Below are positions 10,555 through 17,999 of a stretch of 64,000 bases of DNA, piece after piece. The notes beneath the pieces are model-generated. The model saw only the letters and a list, made by a program, of their open reading frames with translations, ran no database searches and was not told the DNA's origin. A program made the translations under genes and the position numbers. Within the stretch, counting starts at the first letter, position 1, and each line of letters opens with the position of its first letter. This DNA is from CF-118 sp035934385. Lineage in GTDB: Bacteria > Chloroflexota > Dormibacteria > Dormibacterales > Dormibacteraceae. Location: positions 62,001 to 126,000 of the forward strand of contig DASYXY010000087.1 in assembly GCA_035934385.1 (NCBI GenBank), in the 5' to 3' direction.

Positions 10555-10966
10555 GAGTGGTCGCGACCCCCACTGCGAACATGTAGCCGTTCGCGTCTTC
10601 GAGCCGGACCTCGCGCCAGCCGTGCGGATAGGTGGTCGCGGCAACGTTCACGGTGAAGCCCAGCTCCCGCGCGCGCTTCTCCACGGCGTCCGGGTCCGGT
10701 CCCATGATCCGGATCTCGGCGCCGGTCCCCCGCTTGCCTGGCGCGGAGAGTCGGGCGGTCTCCACCCGCGAGTGGTCGAGCGTGTGATCGGCGTGCAGCA
10801 TCAGGTGCCAGCCTTCCGGCCCCTCAAACGCGGCGAAGTCCGGATCGCTGTAGAGCTTTTTCAGCTGCAGCACATCAGTAAAGAACGGAAGGCTCGCCTC
10901 GATGTCGGGGACGATTAGGTTGACGTTCAGGCCAGTGAGCTGGCGCGAGAACTCAGGCGCAGGCAT
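10547..10966 (-). CDS. VOC (glyoxalase-like) family protein
   Basis: A 139-residue single-domain VOC protein (LTGLNVNLIVPDIEASLPFFTDVL at the start, REVRLEDANGYMFAVG near the end). The second half has the glyoxalase I-like layout. Function unknown. A GTG at 10996 that overlaps the fixC stop as GTGA would add ten residues and is a credible alternative start because of coupling. The gene ends in an 8-base tail-to-tail overlap with the molybdoenzyme gene. Its coupling to a FixC-like flavoprotein is the only functional hint. Confidence 0.78.
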   Translation of the reverse strand: MPAPEFSRQLTGLNVNLIVPDIEASLPFFTDVLQLKKLYSDPDFAAFEGPEGWHLMLHADHTLDHSRVETARLSAPGKRGTGAEIRIMGPDPDAVEKRARELGFTVNVAATTYPHGWREVRLEDANGYMFAVGVATTPT

Positions 10967-10992
10967 CCACGGGGTCCCGGTTCGCAGCCGAG

Positions 10993-12306
10993 TCACTTCA
11001 TCGCCCACAAGGACTTGAAGGTGTCCCAGCCCATCCGGAAGAGGCCCTCCTTGCGCAGCATCTTGAGGATCTTCGCTTGCTTGTCCCACTTGGACGTGCC
11101 GTCGACGCGGAAAAACTCGTCGAGCGCGCGATCGCCGACCTGGGGGTACTTCGTAAGCAGCTGCGGGTTGTGCTCGAGCAGCGGCACCGCTTTGTCGTAC
11201 TTGCGCATGTCCGCCATGATCCAGGAGTGATCGAGCTTGCCTCGATACTCGGAGAGCCGTCGCTCGGAGAAGTCCTCGGCCTCCTTGGCGTGGATCACAG
11301 TCTCGGCCGCGAGCCGGCCTGACTCCATCGCGAGGTTCGAACCCTCGCGATGCACCGGGTTGGACAGCATCGCGGCGTCTCCGCACACGAGATAGCCAGG
11401 TCCGTACACCTTGGGGATGCCGCGGTAGCCACCCTCGGGAATCAGATGGCCCAGGTACTCGACGGTTTCGGCGCCGCGCAGCAGCGGCTTGACCGATGGA
11501 TGGTTCTTGAAGTGCTCGAGCAGGTCGTTCGGGCTGCTGAGCGTGGTGTTGAACTCGCTCAGCAGCGCGCCCCCACCGACTGAAAGCGTCTCCTTATTGG
11601 TGTAGATGAACATGAACCCGGACATGCCCATCGTCGAATCGCCGAAGCACTCGATGGTGCAGCCCTCACCGGGCTCGCAGTTGAATCGCTCCTCAATCAG
11701 GCGCGGCTCGAGCTGCATGATCTCTTTGGCCGCCATCGCGACCTCGTTGGCGCGAAGCTTCCGCCGCAGCGGCCGGCCGTTGATGACGGTCTTCTCCAAC
11801 AAGCCTGCACCCAGGCCGATCCCCTCGCACACGATGACGACCTCGCAGTACAGATCGTCGCCTCGACCGGTCGCGACCCCGACCACGCGGTTGTTCTTGA
11901 CGATGAGCCGCTCCACCACGGTCTCGGGCACAACCATCGCGCCTGCCTTCTCGGCCTGGTCGGCAAACCACGCGTCGAACTTCGCCCGCAGCACCGAGAA
12001 CGAATGCGGGTGCTCGCGGTTGCGAAGGTTCTTGTAGTCGAGGCCGATGTAAGCCTCGGGAGTCATCATCCAGCGGCGCTCTTCGATAATCGGGCGCTCG
12101 AGCGGTGCCTGCTTCCAGGCGTCCCCTACGATCTCTTCGAGATAGTGGTTGTAGAGGATGCCGCCCATGACGTTCTTGGAGCCCGGTTTCTGACCGCGCT
12201 CGAGGAGCGCAACCTGCAGCCCAGCCTTCGCCATCGTGATGGCAGCGGCTGTACCGGCAGGGCCTGCTCCGACGACGACTGCATCGAACTTCTCCTCGTC
12301 AGCCAT
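10993..12306 (-). CDS. fixC: FixC/ETF-QO-like FAD-dependent oxidoreductase
   Basis: 437-residue flavoprotein of the electron-transfer-flavoprotein:quinone oxidoreductase group, passing electrons from an ETF to menaquinone. FAD dinucleotide fold at the N-terminus (VVVGAGPAGTAAA, GAGPAG at 13-18), NVMGGILYNHYLEEI and CGDAAMLSNPVHREGSNLAMESGRLAAE as in FixC/YdiS. The iron-sulfur partner FixX and the ETF subunits FixA/FixB are not beside it. A VOC gene follows in a possible coupled arrangement. A TAGGAT box 8 bases before the ATG suggests a leaderless message. Confidence 0.9.
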   Translation of the reverse strand: MADEEKFDAVVVGAGPAGTAAAITMAKAGLQVALLERGQKPGSKNVMGGILYNHYLEEIVGDAWKQAPLERPIIEERRWMMTPEAYIGLDYKNLRNREHPHSFSVLRAKFDAWFADQAEKAGAMVVPETVVERLIVKNNRVVGVATGRGDDLYCEVVIVCEGIGLGAGLLEKTVINGRPLRRKLRANEVAMAAKEIMQLEPRLIEERFNCEPGEGCTIECFGDSTMGMSGFMFIYTNKETLSVGGGALLSEFNTTLSSPNDLLEHFKNHPSVKPLLRGAETVEYLGHLIPEGGYRGIPKVYGPGYLVCGDAAMLSNPVHREGSNLAMESGRLAAETVIHAKEAEDFSERRLSEYRGKLDHSWIMADMRKYDKAVPLLEHNPQLLTKYPQVGDRALDEFFRVDGTSKWDKQAKILKMLRKEGLFRMGWDTFKSLWAMK

Positions 12307-12314
12307 CTCAGCCA

Positions 12315-12320
12315 ATCCTA
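12315..12320 (-). promoter_or_regulatory. candidate leaderless -10 box (TAGGAT) of fixC
   Basis: TAGGAT on the minus strand, 8 bases before the fixC ATG at 12306. The fixC and coaE start codons are only 19 bases apart head to head. Confidence 0.5.
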
Positions 12321-12325
12321 ATTCG

Positions 12326-12919
12326 ATGAAGCTGATCGGCTTGACCGGCGGAGTCGGCTCGGGAAAGTCGACCGTGGCCGAGATGCTGCGCGAGCTTGGC
12401 GCCACCGTCATCGACGCCGACGAGGCGGCGCACCAGGCCTATGCGCCGGGGACTCCGGGCTTCGACGCGGTGGTGGCGGAGTTCGGCGCCGAGTTCGTGT
12501 TCGACGGCGCGATCGACCGGCAGAAGCTTGGTTCGCTCGTCTTCAACGACGAGTCGGCGCGGCAGCGCCTCAACGCGATCGTCCACCCACTCGTGCGCGA
12601 GTGGATGGCGGCGCGCACGGCCGAGGCTTTCGAGCGCGGCGACGAGATCGTCATCCAGGACGTGCCGCTGCTGTTCGAAAACGGTCTGGAAAGCCTCTTC
12701 TCCAGCGTGCTGCTGGTTTACGCGCCGGCAGACGTCCAGCTCGAGCGCCTGGTCAACGGCCGGGGTGTGCCGCCAGACCGCGCGCGCGCGATGATCGCCG
12801 CGCAAATGCCGATCGATGAGAAGCGCCGGCGTTCCCACCACGTCGTGGACAACAGCGGCACCATCGACCAGACTCGCAGCCAGGTCGAAGAGGTCTGGGC
12901 CCAGATGTCAGGGCGCTAG
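12326..12919 (+). CDS. coaE: dephospho-CoA kinase
   Basis: Last step of coenzyme A synthesis: phosphorylation of dephospho-CoA at the 3-prime hydroxyl. 197 residues, usual length. P-loop GGVGSGKS at 8-15, DADEAAHQ with the catalytic-site aspartates, HPLVREWM, DVPLLFENGLE, and the lid R-rich stretch near 150. Start chosen by homology; longer in-frame extension runs into fixC on the other strand. Its last bases overlap the stop of the convergent CoA-transferase gene. Confidence 0.96.
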   Translation: MKLIGLTGGVGSGKSTVAEMLRELGATVIDADEAAHQAYAPGTPGFDAVVAEFGAEFVFDGAIDRQKLGSLVFNDESARQRLNAIVHPLVREWMAARTAEAFERGDEIVIQDVPLLFENGLESLFSSVLLVYAPADVQLERLVNGRGVPPDRARAMIAAQMPIDEKRRRSHHVVDNSGTIDQTRSQVEEVWAQMSGR

Positions 12920-14064
12920 ACCACCCCGGACCCTCGCAGCTCCTTCAGGTCGGAGGCGTCCACACCAACCTCGGCCAGGACCTCGGCGGTGTGCTCACCC
13001 AGCCCCGGGGGATCCATCCTGCGCCAGCCCTGACGCATCACCACAGCCGGCCTGAGCTCCACCCCGGTCGCTCGTTCGTCGATCAATCGCCGCGCTGCGA
13101 TCTGCGGATGGCCCGCCACCTCATGCAGCGCCAGCACCGGTTCGCAGCACGCATCGAGCGGCGCCAGCACCGGCACCCACTCGTCGCGCGTTCGGGTGCT
13201 GAAAATCGTCTCGAGCTGGCGGTGTATGGCCTGCTGCCGAGAGCCTTCGGCGAACTGCAGCTCGACGAGCTCCGGCTTGCCCAGCGCGCCGCACAGCGCG
13301 GCCCAGAACTTGGGCTCGAGCGCTCCGACGCTGTAGTAACCGCCGCCCTTGCACTCATAGACGCGATAGCACGCATACCGCCCGCTGAGTCGTTGCATGC
13401 CGCGCACGATGTCTTCGCCGGCGCCGGCCTGCGCCAGCGCGAGCGCCAGAAAGCTCAGCGATCCGTCTGTCATGGAGACGTCGATCCACCTGCCCTCGCC
13501 GCCGCGCTCGACCGCGAGCAGCGCGGCCAGGATCGAGACCGCCGGCTGCAATCCTCCTCCGGCGATGTCGCCGACCTGGACCGAAAGCGGCACCGGGGCG
13601 CGGCCGGCCTCGCCGTTGAGACCGAGCACCCCGGCGGTCGCCGTGTAGTTGATGTCGTGACCGGCGCGGCTCGCGAAGGGCCCGTCCTGGCCGTAGCCGG
13701 TGATCGAGCACACCACGAGCCTGGGATTCCTCGCATGCAGGACGTCCCAGCCGGCGCCGAGCCGATCCATCACGCCGGGCCGGTTCCCTTCCAACAGCAC
13801 CGCGGCGCCGTCAACGAGCTTCAGCAGCAGGTCTCGCCCCTCGCCGGTCTTGAGGTTCAGCGTCACGCTCCGCTTGTTGCGATTCAGCGCGTTGAACAGC
13901 GCGCTCTGGCCGTCGATCAAGGGCGGCGTCCAGCGCATGTAGTCGCCGGTTCCGGGCTCCTCGATCTTGACGACGTCGGCGCCCATGTCGGCGAGGAGCA
14001 TCGTGCAGAAGGCGCCGGGCAGAAGGCGCGTCAGGTCGAGGATCCGTAATCCGCTGAGCGGCAT
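12916..14064 (-). CDS. CaiB/BaiF CoA-transferase family, alpha-methylacyl-CoA racemase-like
   Basis: 382 residues, type III CoA-transferase fold. It starts MPLSGLRILDLTRLLPGAFCTMLLADMGADVVKIEEP in the usual way. The alpha-methylacyl-CoA racemase catalytic pair His126/Asp156 of the Mycobacterium enzyme appears at identical spacing as H136 (RAGHDINY) and D166 (QVGDIAGGG). This makes epimerisation of 2-methylacyl-CoA more likely than CoA transfer, and would suit branched-chain fatty acid breakdown to propionyl-CoA. Monocistronic, convergent with coaE. Confidence 0.87.
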   Translation of the reverse strand: MPLSGLRILDLTRLLPGAFCTMLLADMGADVVKIEEPGTGDYMRWTPPLIDGQSALFNALNRNKRSVTLNLKTGEGRDLLLKLVDGAAVLLEGNRPGVMDRLGAGWDVLHARNPRLVVCSITGYGQDGPFASRAGHDINYTATAGVLGLNGEAGRAPVPLSVQVGDIAGGGLQPAVSILAALLAVERGGEGRWIDVSMTDGSLSFLALALAQAGAGEDIVRGMQRLSGRYACYRVYECKGGGYYSVGALEPKFWAALCGALGKPELVELQFAEGSRQQAIHRQLETIFSTRTRDEWVPVLAPLDACCEPVLALHEVAGHPQIAARRLIDERATGVELRPAVVMRQGWRRMDPPGLGEHTAEVLAEVGVDASDLKELRGSGVV

Positions 14065-14118
14065 CTACGCCAATTGTGGCGAGGGGGACGAAATCCGGGC
14101 CAGGTGCGTTAATACTTC

Positions 14119-14643
14119 ATGCAGCCGCCCGACCAGACCATGCGTCACACCAACCAGCTGAGAGAGATTTCGATCAAGGTGCCGGCGCCGTTCGCCGGCA
14201 TATCCGACCTCGGCTTCACCGCGCAATACCGCGCACAGGACTTCCAGCAACCGATGCGCGACGTACCGCTCGTCATCGAAGGCCCGCGCCCGCCGATGCG
14301 AAGGCTGGCGGAGCTGCTGCATCTGCTGCCTGAGTCTCATGGCACCGCTTATTCGTGGACCGATCCCATCATGGTCAGCGACGAGGTCGTGCTGCTCGCC
14401 TTCCGCGATCGCAGCCTCGCCGGTGCGGCGCCGGCGTCGATGTCGAGCTATCTGATGAACCTCGTGCGGCCCGCTGTCTTTCCGTTTCTTCACGACTGCG
14501 TGGCGGTCGCGCAGCTGCGGCTGTCCGAGAAAATCGAGATGCGCGTAACCAGCCAGGATGCCCCCGTGACGACTCTGGCGCTGCCGCTGAGCGAGATCGT
14601 GGCGCAGAACGGCCACAGGCTCCTATGGCAGCTCGAGTCGTAA
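14119..14643 (+). CDS. hypothetical protein
   Basis: 174 residues with no recognised domain. It looks soluble, has mixed alpha/beta character and no signal peptide. Coding character is good (GC-rich third positions). A second in-frame ATG eight codons downstream is an alternative start, as no SD is visible. It stands alone between a divergent CoA-transferase gene and a convergent small membrane protein. Confidence 0.65.
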   Translation: MQPPDQTMRHTNQLREISIKVPAPFAGISDLGFTAQYRAQDFQQPMRDVPLVIEGPRPPMRRLAELLHLLPESHGTAYSWTDPIMVSDEVVLLAFRDRSLAGAAPASMSSYLMNLVRPAVFPFLHDCVAVAQLRLSEKIEMRVTSQDAPVTTLALPLSEIVAQNGHRLLWQLES

Positions 14644-14655
14644 CGCGACTGCGCG

Positions 14656-14877
14656 CTACTTAGAAGGCGAGGCGCTCGGGCTCGGCGTATGCGCCGGGGT
14701 GGCCACGCGTGCATTGGTCTCGCGTGCCGTGGTGGCGGTGTTTGGAGTGACCACGCTCACCGGGCCGGGACCAACGCCGGCCAGGTACAGAGCGAGCGGC
14801 ACGACGATCATGCCCACGACGACGGTCAGAATGAACGTGACCGCGCCCCACTCCCTACGAAAGAAAGCCCAGCTCAC
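14656..14877 (-). CDS. small single-pass membrane protein
   Basis: 73 residues: a short charged N-terminus (FFRREW), one membrane helix about residues 11-34, then an extended Thr/Ser/Pro/Ala tail (TPAHTPSPSASPSK) that would lie outside. Starts at GTG. No family recognised. Possibly in one unit with the 89-residue gene upstream, 23 bases away. Confidence 0.6.
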   Translation of the reverse strand: MSWAFFRREWGAVTFILTVVVGMIVVPLALYLAGVGPGPVSVVTPNTATTARETNARVATPAHTPSPSASPSK

Positions 14878-14900
14878 GAGGCGTGAAGTCTAACTAAGAG

Positions 14901-15170
14901 CTAGTAGTCGTCGTCCGAGCCGCCGCGGAGAGCTTCCTCTTCCTTCTTCTTGCGCTGGTTCAGAAGCCGGATGAAGTCCTGCGCGCGCGCAAGCGCCTTC
15001 CACCGCTCAGGAAAAAAGTCCTGAACGAGGATCTGGCGGTCCGGCAGCTGGTAGACCGTGACGCACCACTTGTTGAGGGTGCGCGAAACCTCGACCTCGA
15101 AGTCCTTCTCCGTGGTCTCATACCGAACAACCTTGTCGTCGTCGAATCTTCTTCGTCCTGAAACAGCCAT
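14901..15170 (-). CDS. small hypothetical protein
   Basis: 89 residues, highly charged, with a central hydrophobic strand pattern (WCVTVYQLPDRQILVQDFF) and an acidic C-terminus (GGSDDDY). No recognised domain. The ATG is preceded by a leader of about 40 bases downstream of a perfect TATAAT. Confidence 0.6.
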   Translation of the reverse strand: MAVSGRRRFDDDKVVRYETTEKDFEVEVSRTLNKWCVTVYQLPDRQILVQDFFPERWKALARAQDFIRLLNQRKKKEEEALRGGSDDDY

Positions 15171-15215
15171 AGTTGAATCACTCGGGCGGGAATAAGGCTC
15201 ATTGAGCGTTCATCG

Positions 15216-15221
15216 ATTATA
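15216..15221 (-). promoter_or_regulatory. -10 promoter element (TATAAT)
   Basis: A perfect TATAAT on the minus strand, 45 bases before the ATG at 15170. No clear -35 hexamer is seen at 17 bases. Likely promoter of the 89-residue gene. Confidence 0.5.
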
Positions 15222-15230
15222 GGCGCCAAT

Positions 15231-15290
15231 CCTCCCCACCTCGGGGGGGAGGTGGCCCGGATCGCGACGCGATCCCGGGCCGGAGGGGGC
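15231..15290. repeat. composite GC-rich palindromic element
   Basis: Two adjacent stem-loops: CCTCCCC (15231-15237) pairing with GGGGAGG (15246-15252), and a strong stem at 15254-15281 (GGCCCGGATCGC with GCGATCCCGGGCC, one bulged base) around a tiny loop. A GGAGGGGG run at 15282-15289 could also pair with the first arm. It follows galU on the minus strand, so it may end galU transcription, or be a dispersed palindromic repeat. No copy was found elsewhere in the window. Confidence 0.55.
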
Positions 15291-15316
15291 CGAACCCGCC
15301 GGAGCGCGGCGGAGGC

Positions 15317-16201
15317 CTAGTCGGGGTCCTTCAGAAGCTCTCGCAGAAGCGGTTCCAGCTCCTCCCGGAGCTCCTCCCGCTTCATGGCCATCATGAGGTT
15401 GGCGCGCAGGTAACCGGGCACCGTGCCGGTGTCGTAGTAGTCGCCCTCGAACTCGAGCGCCACCACGTGATGGCGGCCGATCGTGCGCTTGATCGCATCG
15501 GCCAGCTGGATCTCCTTACCGGCGCCCAGTGTGGGGTGGCTGAGCTCCTCGAAAACCGCAGGCGTGAGCACGTAGCGACCCAGCGCCGCCAGGTCCGACG
15601 GCGCGTCCTCGGCCGCGGGCTTCTCGATCACGTCGGTCACCTCGTGCAGACCGTCATGCGAGCCATTGGTGGCGATGATGCCGTAGCGGCTCACCTGCGA
15701 CCGCGGGACGCGCCGCACCGCGAGCACGGTCGCGCCCGTCTTCGTGTGGGCGTCGATGAGCTGCTTCAACACCGGTTTCCTGTCGCAAAGGATCACGTCA
15801 TCCGGCAGGAGCACGGCGCACGGCTCGCCCTCGACCAGCAGCCGCGCTGTCCACACCGCGTCGCCCAGACCGCGCGGCTCCTGCTGCTGGATGTAAGTGA
15901 TGAGGACCTTGCTGCTCAACAGGTCGACCTCTTCGAGGATGCGGAGCAGGTCGCTCCGGTCGCGGGCCCGCAAGTAGTACTCGAGCTGGACCGAGCGGTC
16001 GAAGTGGTCAACGATGGCGCGCTTGCCGCCGCCGGTCACCATGATCACCTGCTCGATCCCGCTGGCGATCGCCTCCTCGACGCCGTACTGGATGGTCGGC
16101 TTATCGACCAGCGGCAGCATCTCCTTCGGCTGAGCCTTGGTGATCGGCAGGAAGCGCGTGCCCAAACCGGCCGCCGTGATGATCGCCTTGCGCACGGTCA
16201 T
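15317..16201 (-). CDS. galU: UTP--glucose-1-phosphate uridylyltransferase
   Basis: Makes UDP-glucose from UTP and glucose-1-phosphate, feeding glycolipid and polysaccharide synthesis. 294 residues. Nucleotidyltransferase signature AAGLGTRFLPITKAQPKEML at residues 10-29, VDKPTIQYGVEEA, LLPDDVIL and the C-terminal FEGDYYDTGTVPGY motif. The ATG at 16201 is preceded by TAGATT with 7 bases spacing, supporting this start and a leaderless message rather than the upstream in-frame codons. Confidence 0.95.
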   Translation of the reverse strand: MTVRKAIITAAGLGTRFLPITKAQPKEMLPLVDKPTIQYGVEEAIASGIEQVIMVTGGGKRAIVDHFDRSVQLEYYLRARDRSDLLRILEEVDLLSSKVLITYIQQQEPRGLGDAVWTARLLVEGEPCAVLLPDDVILCDRKPVLKQLIDAHTKTGATVLAVRRVPRSQVSRYGIIATNGSHDGLHEVTDVIEKPAAEDAPSDLAALGRYVLTPAVFEELSHPTLGAGKEIQLADAIKRTIGRHHVVALEFEGDYYDTGTVPGYLRANLMMAMKREELREELEPLLRELLKDPD

Positions 16202-16208
16202 GTTCGAC

Positions 16209-16214
16209 AATCTA
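16209..16214 (-). promoter_or_regulatory. candidate leaderless -10 box (TAGATT) of galU
   Basis: TAGATT on the minus strand, 7 bases before the galU ATG. Only 17 bases separate the galU and thioesterase start codons. Confidence 0.5.
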
Positions 16215-16218
16215 TCTC

Positions 16219-16584
16219 GTGGGCACTGCAAGCGGCGTCAGGCCGGGACTCGAGGGCCGCTTCGAGCGGGTCGTCGACGAGCGCCTCATCACCATGCACG
16301 TGGGCGGCAAGGGGGTGTTCGCGACGCCGGCGATGATCGGCCTGATGGAAGGCGCAAGCCACAAGGCCGTGGAGGCGGAGCTGCCCGAAGGTCACACCAC
16401 GGTCGGATATGAGGTGCACGTGCGCCACCTGGCGCCTGCGCCGCCGGGCAGCACTGTGGTGGTCACCAGCACGCTGAAGGAGGTCAACGGCAACAAGCTG
16501 CTTTTCGACGTCCAGTGCGAGCTGGACGGCAAGGTCATCGGGAACGGCACGCACAAGCGCGCCATCGTGCCCGCGAATTTCTAG
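16219..16584 (+). CDS. FlK-type hotdog thioesterase
   Basis: 121 residues, hotdog fold of the fluoroacetyl-CoA thioesterase family. The FlK catalytic triad Thr42-Glu50-His76 is matched at identical spacing by T36 (FATPAMIGL), E44 (MEGAS) and H70 (VRHLAPAPPG). Also typical is the C-terminal IGNGTHKRAIV. The family hydrolyses short acyl-CoA thioesters; fluoroacetyl specificity should not be assumed, because FlK-specific gate residues cannot be judged here. Start is GTG. Followed two bases later by a small basic protein gene. Confidence 0.85.
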   Translation: MGTASGVRPGLEGRFERVVDERLITMHVGGKGVFATPAMIGLMEGASHKAVEAELPEGHTTVGYEVHVRHLAPAPPGSTVVVTSTLKEVNGNKLLFDVQCELDGKVIGNGTHKRAIVPANF

Positions 16585-16586
16585 AG

Positions 16587-16742
16587 ATGAGCGACGACCT
16601 CGACCGCGTCTCACCGCGCGAAAGCGCTCACACCAAGGCGCGGGACCGCAAGGTGCGCGGCCCGAAGGTCGTCTCGGTAAACCCGGGCCTCAAGAAGCTC
16701 GCCCTGCATCTCGCCGACAAACGAAAACGCAAGAGCAAGTAG
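16587..16742 (+). CDS. small basic protein
   Basis: 51 residues, pI clearly basic, ending in a lysine/arginine tail (LADKRKRKSK). ATG two bases after the thioesterase stop, so probably co-translated. Third codon positions are GC-rich, supporting real coding. No family recognised. Its end overlaps the probable N-terminus of the dehydratase in another frame. Confidence 0.5.
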   Translation: MSDDLDRVSPRESAHTKARDRKVRGPKVVSVNPGLKKLALHLADKRKRKSK

Positions 16743-17704
16743 CGCCCGCCGACGTCGAGCAGGCGGCGCGCGACCTCGCACGGTACCTCCAACCGACGCC
16801 GCTCCAGCACTCTCGGGCGTTCTCCGACTACGCCGGCCGCGAGGTTTATCTCAAGCTCGAGTCGGTCCAGCCCATTCGCGCCTTCAAGGTCCGAGGCGCA
16901 CTCAACAGGCTCATACGGATGCCGGCCGAGCTCCGCGCCGCCGGCGTCATCACCGCCTCGGCGGGCAACCACGGCCTGGGCGTCGCGTACGCGGCGGGTC
17001 AGTTCAACGTCCCCGCCACCGTTTACGTGCCGCTGGCGGCCAACAGGCTGAAGGTCGAGGCCATCAAACGCCTCGGCGCGCGGGTGGTCCCCCATGGCGA
17101 GACGTACCACGACGCTTTCGTCGCCGCCTCAGCCGAACAGCAGCGGACCGGCGCCACGTTCGTGCACGCCTACAACGACCCAGATGTGGTCGCAGGCCAG
17201 GGCACCGTCGCCCTCGAGATGCTGGCCCAGCTGCAGGGGTTCGACACCGTGGTCGTGCCGATCGGCGGCGGTGGGCTGATCGGCGGCATCTCCATGTACC
17301 TGAAGGCCCGCCACCCATCCGTGAGGGTCATCGGGGTCGAGCCCACAGGGGCGGACGCGATGCGACGCTCGCTGGAGGCCGGCCGCATCGTCACGCTCGA
17401 ACGAATCAACACCATCGCCGACGGCCTCGCCGCGTCGTCACCCGGGACGTTGAGCTTCGCCCTCGCGCAACGCTACGTCGACCGGGTGGTCACCGTCGAC
17501 GACGACGAGATGCTCCGGGCCATCCGCGCCCTCTTTGAATGGGAGCACCTGCTCGCCGAGCCCGCCGGCGCCGCGGGCCTGGCGGCCCTGCTGTTCCACC
17601 CGTCCGAGGTGGCCGCGGGCCACCGGGTGGTGGTGGTCGTGTCGGGCGCTAACGTCAGCGGGGAGGTCCTGGTCCAGGCCCTCAAATCGGGCCGACCGGG
17701 TTAA
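16727..17704 (+). CDS. threonine/serine dehydratase-like PLP enzyme (start codon unresolved)
   Basis: Fold-type II PLP enzyme that would deaminate threonine or serine. The catalytic Lys is K54 counted from the ACG (AFKVRGALN; the usual Ser before Phe is Ala). SAGNHGLGVAYAA follows, then the tetraglycine phosphate loop PIGGGGLIGG, and EPTGADAMRRSL. There is no C-terminal ACT domain, so it is the catabolic/short type. The first ATG in frame (16919) lies after the PLP lysine (codon 16886-16888), so it cannot be the true start. The conserved N-terminus (VEQAARDLARYLQPTPLQHS) begins near 16742 with no ATG, GTG or TTG available. Candidates are ACG at 16727 or GTA at 16739, or the base call is wrong. 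A stand-alone RAM protein follows. Confidence 0.8.
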   Translation, partial: TQEQVAPADVEQAARDLARYLQPTPLQHSRAFSDYAGREVYLKLESVQPIRAFKVRGALNRLIRMPAELRAAGVITASAGNHGLGVAYAAGQFNVPATVYVPLAANRLKVEAIKRLGARVVPHGETYHDAFVAASAEQQRTGATFVHAYNDPDVVAGQGTVALEMLAQLQGFDTVVVPIGGGGLIGGISMYLKARHPSVRVIGVEPTGADAMRRSLEAGRIVTLERINTIADGLAASSPGTLSFALAQRYVDRVVTVDDDEMLRAIRALFEWEHLLAEPAGAAGLAALLFHPSEVAAGHRVVVVVSGANVSGEVLVQALKSGRPG

Positions 17705-17748
17705 CCTGAAGCCGTTCCGTCTCGGGTTGGAATGGGGGTTGCATCTGC

Positions 17749-17976
17749 ATGAAGGCCTACGTCCTCATCAACGCGTCGCCAGGGCGCGCGCTCGAAGTGG
17801 CCAAGAAGATGGAGGGCGTCAACGGCATCACGGCCGCCGACGCGATCACCGGTGAGTACGACGTCATCGCCGTATGCGAGGCGCCGGACGTCAACTCGAT
17901 CGGATCGCTGATCGTCGACAAGATCCAGAAGATCGACGGCGTTTTCAAGACGGTGACCTGCCTGGCGGTGAAGTAA
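17749..17976 (+). CDS. stand-alone Lrp/AsnC ligand-binding (RAM) domain protein
   Basis: 75 residues, an alpha/beta RAM domain without the DNA-binding half. Typical features are MKAYVLINASPG at the start, GEYDVIAVCEAPDVNSIGSLIVDKI in the middle and the closing strand VTCLAVK. Such domains oligomerise and bind amino acids. It lies 44 bases after the dehydratase, which lacks its own regulatory domain, so it could sense the substrate or product. That link is inference. Confidence 0.88.
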   Translation: MKAYVLINASPGRALEVAKKMEGVNGITAADAITGEYDVIAVCEAPDVNSIGSLIVDKIQKIDGVFKTVTCLAVK

Positions 17977-17999
17977 GCGCGAGCCCGCGCGCTAGGGCT
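17977..17999 (+). terminator. possible intrinsic terminator between convergent genes
   Basis: GCGCG-AGCC-CGCGC immediately after the RAM gene stop, with an alternative AGCCC/GGGCT stem and TTGCTTTT just after. It overlaps the end of the convergent DUF4253 gene. A similar GCGCGAGCCC stem follows the gene ending at 61261. Confidence 0.4.
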
